Assembly (NCBI GenBank): GCA_013180625.2
Contig: SNVD02010228.1
Location: 129,501 to 193,500 of the forward strand
DNA length: 64,000 nucleotides
Direction of reading: 5' to 3'
Source of the DNA: Boswellia sacra
Taxonomy: Eukaryota > Streptophyta > Magnoliopsida > Sapindales > Burseraceae
The number at the start of each line of letters is the position of its first letter. The stretch's first letter is position 1. The notes beneath the pieces are model-generated. The model did not search any database and had not been told where the DNA came from. It saw only the letters and a list, made by a program, of their open reading frames with translations. Positions 12,736 through 25,046 of the stretch are shown piece by piece. Position numbers and translations under genes: made by a program.

Positions 12736-15010
12736 AATTCCACTCTCTTGAGTTAACTAAAAGATGCAATTTCATTTGTTTCCTGCATGCGCATTTGCAT
12801 ATGTTTTACCTTCTCTATTAGCCATCTTGTGTATATCATTGACAGAATCTTGATTCAAAACTATTCCTTCCCTGAAGGAAAATCCTGTAACTGTGATTTT
12901 ATCACTCTAGAATGAGTAAAGTTATAGCCATCACAACCAATAATTTCAGTTTTTGGAGTCACCTTTGTGTTTGACAGACATGGTCGCCGGAGTAAATCTT
13001 GATAACATTGCTTATTAACAGATTCTTGATATTTGGATTAATTTCTATACTTTGCATGGACCAACATCTCTCATTTTATATTTATTTATATGATTTCAGT
13101 CAGCAATATTGGGTAATCTGTTTCCTCCAAAATGGTAAAGTTTTGTACAGCAAACCACGTTGTGTTTTTGCATTGATATTAGAAAAAAGGGTTCACACTC
13201 ATCACACCATGGCATCAACTTTCATGAATGTATTGACTTGACTGCTTTTTGCAGTAAACAAGAGAAAATCATAGTACTCCTCTTAATAGGTGTACCATCG
13301 TTTTCAAAGCTAGAAGAGCATAAATACCTAACTCCACCAGGGAAGGAGAATCAAACAAAGACTTTATAGCTCTCATCTGTAGCCATCTTATGCATTGAAT
13401 GCTGGCACATTGCTAGCATATCAGGACTTTCCCCTCTCTACCATGTCTATATTTCTCGACTTTTATCAAGTAAAATTTCAGATTGTAGTTGGATATTAAT
13501 AAAAAGAGGACACATTTATGATTATCGGCCTAGTAATATTATTGGACCGTTATTACTGATTCGATAATAACGTCATTAGATGGACAATATGCCCAAATCC
13601 TGTAAATATATAGATGATTTCATCTCAATGATTTTGGCAACCCCACCAATAGAATGGCAAACCTTATGGGTGGCCTTTCATTGGTGGTATGTACAAACAA
13701 ATGAAGGACGAAAATTAGTTAATTAGGCAGGCACACTTTTCCAGGAATTCACACAGCTAAGTTGTTTACACCATATCAAAATGTTTAACAATAACTTTAG
13801 AACATGCACAAATAATAGAAAACACAATAGTAGAGAAGAGGTCCCCTATCTACTAGACTTCTTTATAGCTTGTGAAGAGTGGAGAATGGAGATGAACAAA
13901 GCATATGTGTACAGGCTTTAAGGTACAAACAAATAAGTTAATGTCAAAAGTTTATGTCTGAAAAGTTTGATTCTGTAAACTAGAACTGCTCTCTTTTTAA
14001 GCATGACAAAATCCACTTTAGCTCTCCGTGGATTCCAAGCATGCAAAGCATAAACAGTGATTTATAAACTATTTGTAACATGGATTAGTTATTTCTCCAT
14101 AAAGGAAGAATTTAAAATGAAGAGTACATTTAAATAGAGTTATCTTAACATGTATCTTAATTATACAAATGGTAATTAAGATTTGAGTTGGTAATGTTAG
14201 TGGTCGAGTACCAATTCTCAAGATTTCTTGTTTAATTAAAAAAGTAAAAACTAGGAAGGCCATGTTAAACAAACCCATTTTATTTTAAAATAATATTTTT
14301 TTATTAATCATTTTAAACTTCTTAATAATTTGTGAGGATTATATAAATATCTAAAACTAAAATGATATAAGATCCAAGAATACCTTATTAGTGAACTTAA
14401 ATCTAACAATAACGAGGAGATGAGTCGTGATTATTAAAGTATTTTATTATGTTGCGAACTCTATTACAAGCTCTTATACCAGTTACAAAAGTTAGAACAT
14501 ACCAAATATTAGATAAGAAGTATTGCATGATGAAAATATTCCACACATTATACAATCTCACACGGGCTTTATATAGACGTTACATGAAAGTAGAACCACT
14601 ACTAACATAACAGATAAAATACGATCCTTAACACTAACCAAGTCAATAACAAAACTCACCAAACTAACTACTAAAAAATAAGTCTTATAATCTAAGTAAA
14701 ATTGATTTCATGTTGAGTAAATAGCTATGCTAATGAAAAGAAATAGAGGTGACATGATGCTTAACAACCAAGGAGGGGCCCAGAAAATTTGTCTAATTGA
14801 AATAATCAGACTAATCAAGGTCAAGATGAGAGATGTGATTTTATTCTTCTCTAATTTAGTTTGACCCGAAAAAGAATATTCGTGCTTTTTTACTTCAAAA
14901 CCACTACTTTGAGTGAGTGAATTAAGCCCCCAATATAGTGTGCCTTTGGCAACCATGTTGACAGCAAATTAATTTATGTGAGACTTGTGAGGGACTTAGA
15001 CACATAATAA

Positions 15011-15045
<35 letters not shown>

Positions 15046-16466
15046 CCAATATAAGTTTTCTTATAATATATTTTAAGATAATAACTATTAACTATAGAGC
15101 AATGCTCAACCTACAAGTCGTTTATAATAATGTAAGTTAATAAAAATTCATTGGAGGAGGAAAAAATGAATAAAGATAATTATATCTTGAGTAAGATTTT
15201 GTTAAGTTAAGTTATAGGAAGAGTTGATTGTAAATAAATTGTAAGGATAGTATTATTCTTAACTATATTTTGGATTAAAAAAATAATAGTCTCAATAGTA
15301 AAAATTAACTCAAATACGAAATAAGTTGCATTGATTTTCTCTAATAAATTATGATTACCATTATTATTTTCACCATAACAACCATGCCACACTTTATCAA
15401 ACAAATTAATAAAGGAGATTATTATATTTACCTAATTCAGCATTATTCAACTCAAATCAATCTTAGTCTAATGAAATATTCGAATAAAAACTAATAGAAT
15501 ATGTCCCAACGCGCCAAATGCAAATAACCCAACATGCATGTGCACATTTATGAAAGTAAAATATCCTTTTTTCTTGGAAGCAAAACCTGTGTTGTTTCCT
15601 ATCACTAGCTTCATGTATAATTAAATTATATATCGATCCTCTCACCACCAACATCATCATTATTAATAACAATCATATTAATAAATACTTATGCTTAAAA
15701 CCTAAACATAATATATATATGATTGAAAGAAAAAAAAAATTCAATGTAATTGGCTACGATCTGTTTCAAGCCGTCCATATTGCTTGTGGCTTAAATTATT
15801 TCACAAATGAACCGCATGTTCTCTTATTTAATTCTAGTTCCCTTCACACCTGATACAATTTTTTCTTTCTTTAAAGAAAAAGATAATTGTATGGGTATTA
15901 CACCTACTATATCGTTTTTTTTATAAATGTGTATTAATCAAATTCCAAATTTATATATACTACTTTTTAGGGAGCTTAATGTGTACCTATAGTGAATATA
16001 CACATTAACAACTCAAAATTTGTATATTATCTTTTGAAGATTATGTAATTTTATTTAAAAAGTCATTTGATATTGCATTCAATAATTTTTAGTCAATAAA
16101 TTATTTTTTATAAATATTTAAACATAAAAGTAAGTATCTCGTTTGATTTTTATAATAGAACTATATAAATTTTAAGATATTAAGTAATACTATTTAGACA
16201 CATGCTAAAAATTTGTAGTTTTTTTATTGGTCAGTTATGTTACCGATTTAACATCATCATTAAATTATTTAAATATAAAAAAAAATGTTTGGAGGATGGA
16301 AACATAAAGATAGTCCATTTTTTTAATCAATTTTTAAATCTCTGCAATGTAAAAATATAAAACTATGAAAATTGTATTGTATCATAATATCACCAACGCA
16401 TACGATAGAAATCCCCATCACCTCCCTCCCCCTTCTTTCCGCCGCCCCCACCCCGCTTCTCTCTCT
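12736..16466. other. Intergenic region between cysteine synthase and SDR genes
   Basis: The first few hundred bases are the 3' UTR and downstream flank of the cysteine synthase gene. The rest is AT-rich, with an (AAT)n tract near 15006-15045. Apart from the small open frame at 14708-14956 I see no coding potential. The last ~100 bp are CT-rich promoter sequence of the SDR gene. Confidence 0.55.
14708..14956 (-). CDS. Small hypothetical protein with a C-terminal hydrophobic half
   Basis: An 82-codon open frame starts with ATG. Its N-terminal ~40 residues are polar. Two hydrophobic segments follow (around ITSLILTLISLIISI and LLSIMSPLFLFISIAI) and could span a membrane. I do not recognise the family. 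There is no obvious promoter, splice context or duplicate in the window. It may be a remnant of a transposon or simply chance. Confidence 0.2.
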   Translation of the reverse strand: MVAKGTLYWGLNSLTQSSGFEVKKHEYSFSGQTKLEKNKITSLILTLISLIISIRQIFWAPPWLLSIMSPLFLFISIAIYST

Positions 16467-16475
16467 TTATATACA
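16467..16475 (+). promoter_or_regulatory. Probable TATA box of the SDR gene
   Basis: TTTATATAC lies in CT-rich sequence about 70 bp before the proposed start codon at 16546, at a normal distance for a short 5' leader. This is inferred from position and sequence only. Confidence 0.4.
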
Positions 16476-16545
16476 TGTTCCCTTTCATGTGTAGTTCTCA
16501 CTCTCTCATTTCCAAAGTTGCACTTCTTCCCCTTTGTTAAAAACA

Positions 16546-19500
16546 ATGAAATTACAAGAACCAGAGCCTACTCGCTTTCCCTCTCCTTCTAATCTCTCCT
16601 TAGCAAAGTAATAACTCCTCTCCTCCTCCTCCTCCTTTGTTTCTCTTGTTTACATCTTTCAACGAATCACTAATCAGCAATTTTCAAATTGTCTCTTTTT
16701 TTATAGCGTTTTCTAATTCTCTCTTTTCAGAAAAACGCTTATAAGATACAAAAGCAATTTTAATCTAAAAGAAGTACTATAAATACTAAACATTTTCGAA
16801 TAAATCCCCTTTTCAATTTTTGCTTGTTTGATTGCTTCATTTGGCAACATATTTTTTTTTTTTTGGACATTTAGATGGTGGTCTACGGACACTGTAGCCA
16901 TAGTCACTGGTGGGAACAGAGGGATTGGATTTGCGCTGGTGAAGAGACTTGCAGAGCTGGGATTGACTGTCATCTTAACAGCAAGAGATGTTGAAAGAGG
17001 ACAAAGAGCAGCTGTGTCTCTTCAAAGCCAAGGGCTTCTTGTTCACTTCTTTCAACTCGATGTATCCGACTCTTCCTCCATCAAAACCTTCGTTTCATGG
17101 TTCAGAAACAATTTTGCAGCCTTGGATATCCTGGTAAGTTTCTTATTAAAAATAAAAACCCTTTAATTTCACCTTTCTCAAGCTGCATATTCATAATTTT
17201 TGGTACACTTATGTTACAATTCACAAATTAAATCAAGGGTCTAATTCTCAAGGTACGTCAAGAATATTCGTTAAGGGAGATCAATCTCTGATAATGATTT
17301 TTTTTAATTATTCTTTTAAATAAAAGAAAAAGCTATGTCTATTTAAAGCCATTGATCGTATTGGATAGGTTTTTGCATGCATAAATTAAAGTGTTAATGC
17401 CATTATATAAGATCTGTGTCTACCAAGTAATGAGAGCTACCCTGCTGGCTGGGCGGCGTCTCACATGCAAAAGGCTTTTAAAATTGTTCTTCCACCAAAA
17501 GCGATTGCTTAGTGTGTTATGAGACTAGCAATTTGAAGCAACAGTAAGTAAGAAACAAAGAAATTTAACTATAAACTTACAAAGAAGAGTAGTAAAAGTT
17601 TGTAGCGAAAAATGAAAGAATATCAATAATAATTGTAATGCCTATAGGGAGGTAGACTTTTGAAGACATTGTGGTAGAGAAATCTCATAATCATTAAGTG
17701 AGAATTGTCAAAAGGGTTGTAATCACAGGTCTAGTTTAATTATTAAAATAAAATAAGCAACTGTTGTAGAAGTGCGTTCATGAGGATTCTTATTAAATAT
17801 TATTCCAAATTGTTGAAAAAAAAAAAGATAAGATAATTGAGGAAGAGAGAATCTCGCATATGATTGATTCAAATCTTTAAGAAAATTTTAATTAATCAAT
17901 AGTAGGAAAATTAATTTCTAACATTTATTGTTAAACCGCTAAAAAAGTCAAAACAACTTGTTTCCATAAAATAAAATAAAAAACTAAACATGAAAAAGAG
18001 ACAAATAGTGTTCCAGAAGAAAACAATGTTTTTCTTTCTATTCAATAAAAGCAATTAATTAGTTTAGATAAGGATTCGATTTTTAGTAAGATATAATTAA
18101 TGCCATATGTCATTTTCTCTTTTTTTATTTTAAAAAAAAGTAATATCTCTTTTTGAATTACCTCATTATAATTAGGATTTATATTAATACGTTTTGCTAA
18201 TATATAAAATATTTATACTTGTAATTAATATTAAATAACGCATTCTTAGTAACCCAATTAATGGCTCGATATAATTTTATAGAGCAACTTCAGTTTGACC
18301 AAACACGATGCTTAATTGATAATCTATATACAAAGTCAACATCAATTAGGTATTAACGTTTAATCAAGTTGTACCTCTTTGAACGAAAAGGTCAGATTAT
18401 GATATTATTAATACAGGTTACCTTAACTGAAACGTCAAAATACTTGTTTTTCTTGACTATGTCTAGCTTCTGTTTAAAAGTATGACAAATAGGATACCGT
18501 TTTAATTTCTTATGATTCAGACTTTTCCACATTACATTAACCACTCAAAAGTCTCTCTCTCTCTCTCTATTTTCTTTTCTTTACTCCTTTCTTGAAATTT
18601 ATTGTCTTTTTATTTTAGAATAATAACATTCTTCACAAATTATACAACAATAATGCTAGACTTACGATATTCATACAACACAAACTCTCAAACCTAATGT
18701 GACAGTCTACGTAACAAAATCCTATTGAAGATGTAACTTCCTTTATTCTTTTTTTTTCTCTAATGAATTTTTGTCATTTAAACTATCACATAAGGTTAGG
18801 TTATAGAGTTTGAGTTATATAAAAGTTGTAAGTCTAACACTACTAATTATATAGATCCCAAATTTCATATCCAAATAATGTGTATTTAATATAAACTTGA
18901 CAAGTTGATGGTACGATAATGTAATGAGTAATATGATATAATGCGGTAGGTTTAATTTTATATCATGTAAATATTATTTCGGGATAAGTTTTGAAATTTG
19001 TATCATTACAATCTTTATTTTAATATTGTGAGTTAATTAGTTCATTTATAAATGGATTAACTTCAGTTTATACTTTCATTTTTGGCTTTATGTGTAGTTG
19101 AAATTAAGCCAAGTTTTAATTATCTATTTCCTTTATAACATTTTCAAAAGTCAGTAAAACACTTATATTATATCGAAGATTTCTTTTTCAAAGTTATTTT
19201 CGTTTTTTATTAGCAAATTTTTTAAAATATGTGTCAATAAGGATTTCTTTTAATAACTTTTTGAAAAGATGAAGAAGAAAATGGATTTTTCAAGAGTTGT
19301 CTTCTTAATTTGCTGACATTGATATAAAATGAACTCATTCATGAATTGGGTGATGTTGATTAAGCCAACATTCAATTGTTTTGAAGGTGAACAATGCCGC
19401 TGTATCATTCAATGACATAGGTGAGAACTCAGTGGAGTATGCAGAGACTGTGATCAGAACAAATTTTTATGGAGCTAAGTTACTTACTGAAGCCCTCTTG

Positions 19501-20173
19501 CCTCTGTTTCGCCACTCGCCTTCTAAAAGCCGAATCCTCAACATTAGCTCCAGACTTGGCTCTTTAAGTGTAAGTAACTGTATCGAATAATATTACACTT
19601 ACAAATTCTTTATATATATAACTTCAACATTCATAAATAATATGACATAAAGTGATTGGAAGAGTAAATCGCATCCTAATGTTTGTTTAAAATTTTGTGG
19701 TTAAATACATTTTGTTTGATTTTGTTTTCTAAAAATTATACTCATTCATCTCCTGAACGCCTGCATGCATGCCATTGCAGAAGGTGAGAAACCCTAAGAT
19801 AAAAGAAATTCTACAACAAGAAGATTTATCAGAAGAACAGATCCAGTATGTTGTCAAATTGTTTCTTGAAAGTGTTAAGAACGGGACATGGAAGAGCCAA
19901 GGCTGGCCCGAACTATGGACGGACTATGCAGTCTCCAAGCTTGCACTCAACGCATATTCTAGGGTTTTGGCTAAGCGATGTGAGGGAAATGGAATCAGTG
20001 TAAACTGTTACTGCCCTGGCTTCACTCAGACATCGATGACTCGTGGCAAGGGCACTCACACGGCGGAAGAAGCGGCAGAATTTGCTGCCAGGCTCGTCTT
20101 GTTTCCTCCTGAGGAGTTGCCAAATGCCAAATTTCATGTAGGGTTTGGTCCGCATGTTAAGTCTAAATTGTAG
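16546..20173 (+). CDS. Short-chain dehydrogenase/reductase, neomenthol dehydrogenase / salutaridine reductase-like
   Basis: This is an NADPH-dependent carbonyl reductase of the classical SDR superfamily, probably cytosolic; the substrate is unknown. There are four exons: 16546-16607, 16875-17133, 19387-19569 and 19781-20173, giving 298 codons. The 62-nt first exon is inferred. The main frame has no in-frame ATG upstream of the conserved WWS-TVAIVTGG start. An ATG at 16546 runs 20 codons plus AA to a GTAATA donor, and the acceptor TTTAG precedes A TGG TGG, which restores Lys-Trp-Trp. The coenzyme motif TGGNRGIG is at 32-39, NNAA at 109-112, the catalytic Ser in NISS (159-162), and YAVSK at 217-221. 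The ~50-residue insertion between Ser and Tyr is typical of the CBR1/menthone-reductase subfamily. All catalytic residues are intact. Intron 2 (2.25 kb) carries a MITE. Confidence 0.93.
18641..18855. mobile_element. MITE with long imperfect terminal inverted repeats in SDR intron 2
   Basis: The left arm, about 18641-18705 (including GCTAGACTTAC and CAAACTCTCAAACCTAATGTGA), is complementary to the right arm, about 18780-18855 (TCACATAAGGTTAGG, GAGTTTGAGTT, GTAAGTCTAACAC). The elements are about 215 bp, AT-rich and without coding sequence. The exact ends and superfamily are not fixed. Confidence 0.6.
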
Positions 20174-22930
20174 AATATGGAAAATCTTTCTGATTTAAAT
20201 GAAATATTATTTTCCTATTTCTCTATTTTGTTTAATTTCTTTGGGAGCATAAGGGTACCGATTAGTGTTTTGTTAAGGAAGTTTACTATCAAAATTAATA
20301 TTAGTAGACTTGCATATTAACATTGAGTACCTAATTAGTAATTCTATACATCCCAAAATTTTATCCCAAATCATATAGTTCAAATCACATACTAGGTTTG
20401 TGAATTTATTGTACTCCCATACAAGGATTGACATTTCGGAGGAACGCGTTAACACATGTATGGATCAGAGTTAGGTTGAGCCTTTGCGACCTCAATGACA
20501 CTAATAATGGTAGATAGTCTTATATATTAATTAGCTCCAAATATTATTCATAAATTATTAAATTTACTAGAAATCATGTGGCAAATTTTCTTGAGCATTA
20601 TTAGCAGGGTTCTTTCACACAAGAGAGGAGAATTAGCTAGTTCTCCTACTATTGTTCTTCATATTATAATCTTTCTCTTGTTGATTTCTCTTCAGGACTC
20701 CACCTAATACACAACAAACAAATCTACTTGCATTCCGAAAAGATTGCATTATTTTACTCTTCAAGTTGCAAATTTCCCGTCTTGAAGAAATGTGATTACA
20801 TAATTAAGTAACTAGCTTGTCAATCACGACCTTGCCTTGCCTAGCCATCAGGAAAAATAAATAAATAAACCATTAATCCAATTGCATATTGATGGCATGA
20901 TGAGCTTTCCTAGCCAGAGATAATATCCAAAATAAGTTTGAAAAAGAGATCACTAATTAAAGATGGTTCCAAATTGGCATATTCCAGCAAAGGCGTTGTT
21001 GCATTATATATATTATTGGTAAGTAGCAGTCTCCTAGAAAGAGCTAGATTAGTGCGTGGCCTTGTGAATGCTTTCCATGAAATTAATGTATATTGGTCTG
21101 AGAATAAGTAAACTTTTTTTATTTCCAAAGAAGCCGCCAAGAAAATAAACAAACCAAGGCAATGGGGATTCATTATTTAATCAGCAAATTGGTAATATTA
21201 ATTAATTGGTCTTTTTTATTACTTAAAGAGTGGGGGTGGCGGCGGGCAACTTCCGAGTCCGATCATAATTCGGGTCGGGTTGTCGGGTCACATGTTTTGT
21301 GCTATAACAGCCTGGAAAGCACCGACTTCAGTAGCAGTAGAGTGCTCTTCAATATCGTACATGATATAAACTGGTGGCTCCTTTGACTTCAAGCTTATGC
21401 TATTGTTCCATCCCTGTAAGATATATATTAAAGAGGTCTTCTTTTGAAGTTAATCCTCAAAGAAGAAATTACAATTGGAGTAAAATTTTACTTAGAGGAT
21501 TACTTGCACGCTAACCTTACTTTATTTATTAATCATTTAGCAATTTAAGGGTCTAATATCATAAGAAATTCTACTTAGTGCTCCAAAAACTAGGATGAGC
21601 TGAAATGAAACAACTGGGAAACTCAGACTTCTTGTATGATAGTATCAAGAGGACTACATATGCATGATCGCTTCTCTAGAAATAATTAAAGGCTTTGCAG
21701 AGGACCCCCATGTCTACTTACATCAACATCAACCTAAGTTTTGAAAATGTGCCACCCCTCTACTTATTTTATTTTATTTTATTGTTTGTTTGTTTGTTTA
21801 ATAAACCTTGTGGTGCATATGCATGCCTGTACTTTTGAGACCAAAGTCTAGTGATTCTGATCAATTGACTTTATCTTTATTGGAGGCTTGAATCTTTACA
21901 AAGAAATTAAAAAAAAATTATTGATAGAAAAAGCAAACATTCAAATATGTTTATTACTTTTTTTTTTCTGTGAAACTAAATATATATATATATATTAAAT
22001 TCATTATGCATTGGAAGAGTAGTTTTTTTATTATCGGTCATTTGGTGGCACACTCCTCAAATATTTAAACCACCTCCCTCCTATGGGGGGTATTAAATAT
22101 TATTGAATTTTTTATATCCATAGAAAAGTCTTTATTTGACCTTATTTGCGATTATAATTAATATTCTTTCCTAAATAATTATATATATGAAATTAGAATT
22201 TTCTTTGAGAGAAGACTATGTCAATGCTTAATTAGTTTGGAAATTAAATCACTCAAAAGAGGAGATATATGGAGAAATTTTAAGATATAAGTTTTCGCAT
22301 CTTAAAAATATATAAAAAAAATGTCGTTTCTCTCTCATAAAATTTATAAAAATTTATAGAAGAGCAAAATTATACATAAAATTTTTTTTTAAAAAATTAT
22401 TAGACTATGGTCAATATTCAAGATCACCTTATTATTTGGTTAACTTTCGACCAATTTAAGAATGTTAACCAAAATTTTAATCAATATTTATATTCATATC
22501 CAGAAGAAATATCATATACCAAGTAAATCTCCGAAAACATTTCTAACTGAACACACCCTTATACAACTTTTCTTGTTTCAGGACAATATTAGGTTATTGG
22601 TTGGTCACTAATTATAGTGATTATGTTTTATAATTTATTATTATTGATTGAATAACTCAATCCAACCAAAACAATTCTATCAGATTGCCCAGTCTTAAGT
22701 TGTTTTTAAAACTTGAAGGCGGCGGAACTAGAGCCCAACATATATTGAGCTTCACAAGCCCACTCTGTACCAAAGCGTTGGAATTGGAGTCCAATTGTTA
22801 AGTGGGCTTTACAAGCCCAGCCCAACCGAATCTCAACCAAGCCGACAGCCACTCGGCTTCTCTTCTTCAAGAGTTCCAGGTTTTTGAGGGTTCTAACTTC
22901 CAACTTCTGAGAAAGCATCGTGTGTTCAGT
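20174..22930. other. Intergenic region between SDR and COA3-like genes
   Basis: This is AT-rich sequence with no convincing complete gene. Part of it (about 21105-21210) reappears at 49075-49180. A possible single exon on the minus strand is listed separately. The last ~130 bp (about 22800-22930) probably include the promoter and first, non-coding exon of the COA3-like gene. Confidence 0.5.
21288..21413 (-). other. Possible terminal exon of an unidentified gene
   Basis: Reading on the minus strand, a good acceptor (CTTACAG) precedes 42 in-phase codons ending in TGA: GWNNSISLKSKEPP, then YIMYDIEEHSTATEVG, then AFQAVIAQNM. The composition is protein-like, but I do not recognise the family and found no matching upstream exons before 22.7 kb. 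It may be a captured or orphan exon. Confidence 0.25.
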
Positions 22931-23931
22931 TTCACAGTAGAAGGTTCATATCTACCATCGCTTTCTTGTTTCAATACTTGATATTTTTCAGTTATTTATA
23001 TATTCTTGGTATGCCTCGTTTGCTTTGCTTAGTTTCTAGCTGATTTTTTTTTTTCAAAGATTTACAACATATATTATCTTGTGTGTTTTTCAACTGTTTT
23101 TTCATGTTATTTCAATACTCTTTTGGATTTGTTTGGTTCTTACACAGATTTCATCTGGGAATTGTTTGTTTAGTACATTAAGTGCTTTATCTTTTTAATT
23201 TTCTTAATTTTTACATTTTGCATTAGAATTAATAAATGTTAATTTGTGTCTTATTCACTAATCTGTGCTTGTGTCTCCCGTTTATGTACACTGTGAGAAG
23301 TAGCAATTAGTAATCACTTAAGCTTACATGCATCAAGAATTTCCATTGAGATTGAGCTTTTTTTTTTTTTTTTAATGACTGTTTCTAGTATTGGTTTCAG
23401 AAAAAATGCATGCTTTAGTCACCTTTGTTATTGAGAACTAGATACTGTTGATTCTAGAACTCTTTTGGCATTTGAAAAATGTTTTTAGCTCTATAATTTA
23501 GGATTGAGATCAGAGAATTGATATTGGTGCAAAAGGGTTCTGTTTCTTACATTGATTAAGATTGATTAGATGAGTAATATTCATGTCGTGATGTTATTAA
23601 CACTTTTTTAAATGGAAAATTGGGGTTATGAAAGTTTATGGATTGGACTCTTAATCAATAGACAGAGTGAAACTTACCAGTGTTTGGATTATACTGGTGA
23701 TCTGTAAAAGCATCCATAGTATTAGATCTTCTCTAAATAATGTTTCAGTTTCATTCACGGTTAACAAAGATGTATTTGAGTGTTGCTATGATGCATGTCA
23801 AGTTTTTTCATTGTGGTTTTCTTATGTTGAAGAACAAATTGCTTTTGTCGCTGAGGTTATACTCAAACACATTGCCTGACTAATGTGCAGCTTTGAAAGT
23901 ATAACCACTTTGACAGTGAGTGACAACTGAG

Positions 23932-24114
23932 ATGGCTGGCTTTTTGGGATACAGTAGCCTTGCTCCCAAGACCAAGAATGTGGTAGTTGCTGGGGGATTG
24001 ACAGCATTTGTTTTTGGGGTGTATTTCTACACCATGAGAGCGGTTGGGGGTTCGGATGAACTTCAGGTCGCAATTGATAAGTTTGAAGAGCAGAAGAAAA
24101 AGCAAGAGGTTTGA
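23932..24114 (+). CDS. COA3: COA3-like cytochrome c oxidase assembly factor (60 aa)
   Basis: A small single-pass protein of the mitochondrial inner membrane; COA3/CCDC56 family members stabilise newly made COX1 during complex IV assembly. The chain has a short N-terminus ending in APKTKN, one hydrophobic helix (about residues 17-34, VVVAGGLTAFVFGVYFYT), then a charged helix (DELQVAIDKFEEQKKK). The layout and the N-(I/V)-V-x-G...Y-x-YT pattern match the COA3 core. The coding part is in one exon. An acceptor (GTGCAG) at about 23890 and T-rich sequence upstream suggest a 5'-UTR intron of about 0.9 kb starting near 22.95 kb. The gene converges on the PUF pseudogene. An inverted copy is at 39595-39777. 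The family assignment is from pattern recognition and is fairly confident. Confidence 0.82.
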   Translation: MAGFLGYSSLAPKTKNVVVAGGLTAFVFGVYFYTMRAVGGSDELQVAIDKFEEQKKKQEV

Positions 24115-25046
24115 AGGAAGCAAGTAATTACTAGTTTTTTTCTTATGTTCCCCTCTGTGAAGATATAATAAGGCACAAGATAAAAGGTGAATTTTTTATA
24201 AGAAACAATTCAATCTCATGACTTTTAATATGATTCTGTCTTTTTGTTATATATATAGAGTTTTTAAATACTTACTGCTGTAGAGGTCTTGGATTAAAGT
24301 GATCATCAATCAAAATATCGCAAAAGTTGATCAAGAAGCCCATGAAACTATCCTAGTTTCTGACAATCATTTGTCATCGGCAACCCTTCAGTATATATCA
24401 ACTTAACTACTTCCAAATTTCATATTTTGATTTATGCCTTTGATACAATTTGCTGTATTAGGCATTGCTTATTATCCTCTTTTCATAATTTGGTTCTCCT
24501 CTAGAGGACTCAGTTTTCATATATTCTGTAGCTGGGGAGATTTGATTCTTATCTAGATTCACTCTTCATATCATGGCTATACAATGATAAAGCATCCTGT
24601 TGAAATGTCGATGCTTTGAATCCTTATGTAATCTTCTATTTGTGCTGAGGAAAACCTATCATGGGAGTCAACTCACAGCAACTCCTGTTGTGGCATGGTA
24701 AGGATCGAAAGTTACATTAACCCCGCAAACTGTGAAATTCATGCAACCACAGTTAAGTTTGGAGAATGGAATGCAAGCAAACACTTAATTAAATGTTTCA
24801 TCTGTCTTCACATATCTATATATTGTTGGTTTCAAATTGTAATAACAAGGTATTTAAATTTAAATCCGGTACTAAAACAAATTAACACATCTGAACTTAG
24901 GCACAACTTCTAAACTAGACAAAAATGACAAGAAAATAATTGAGAAGAGCATACTGTTTCATCAGAGATACAAGACATTACAACTAGAAGACTTGAAAGA
25001 CGGGATCTACGTATACAAACAAAATGCAAATTGGACAAGGACCTCT
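24115..25046. other. Spacer between convergent COA3-like and PUF loci
   Basis: This holds the 3' flanks of both genes. No further coding sequence is seen. The end nearest the PUF pseudogene (from about 24880) is repeated at 49180-49330. Confidence 0.5.
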
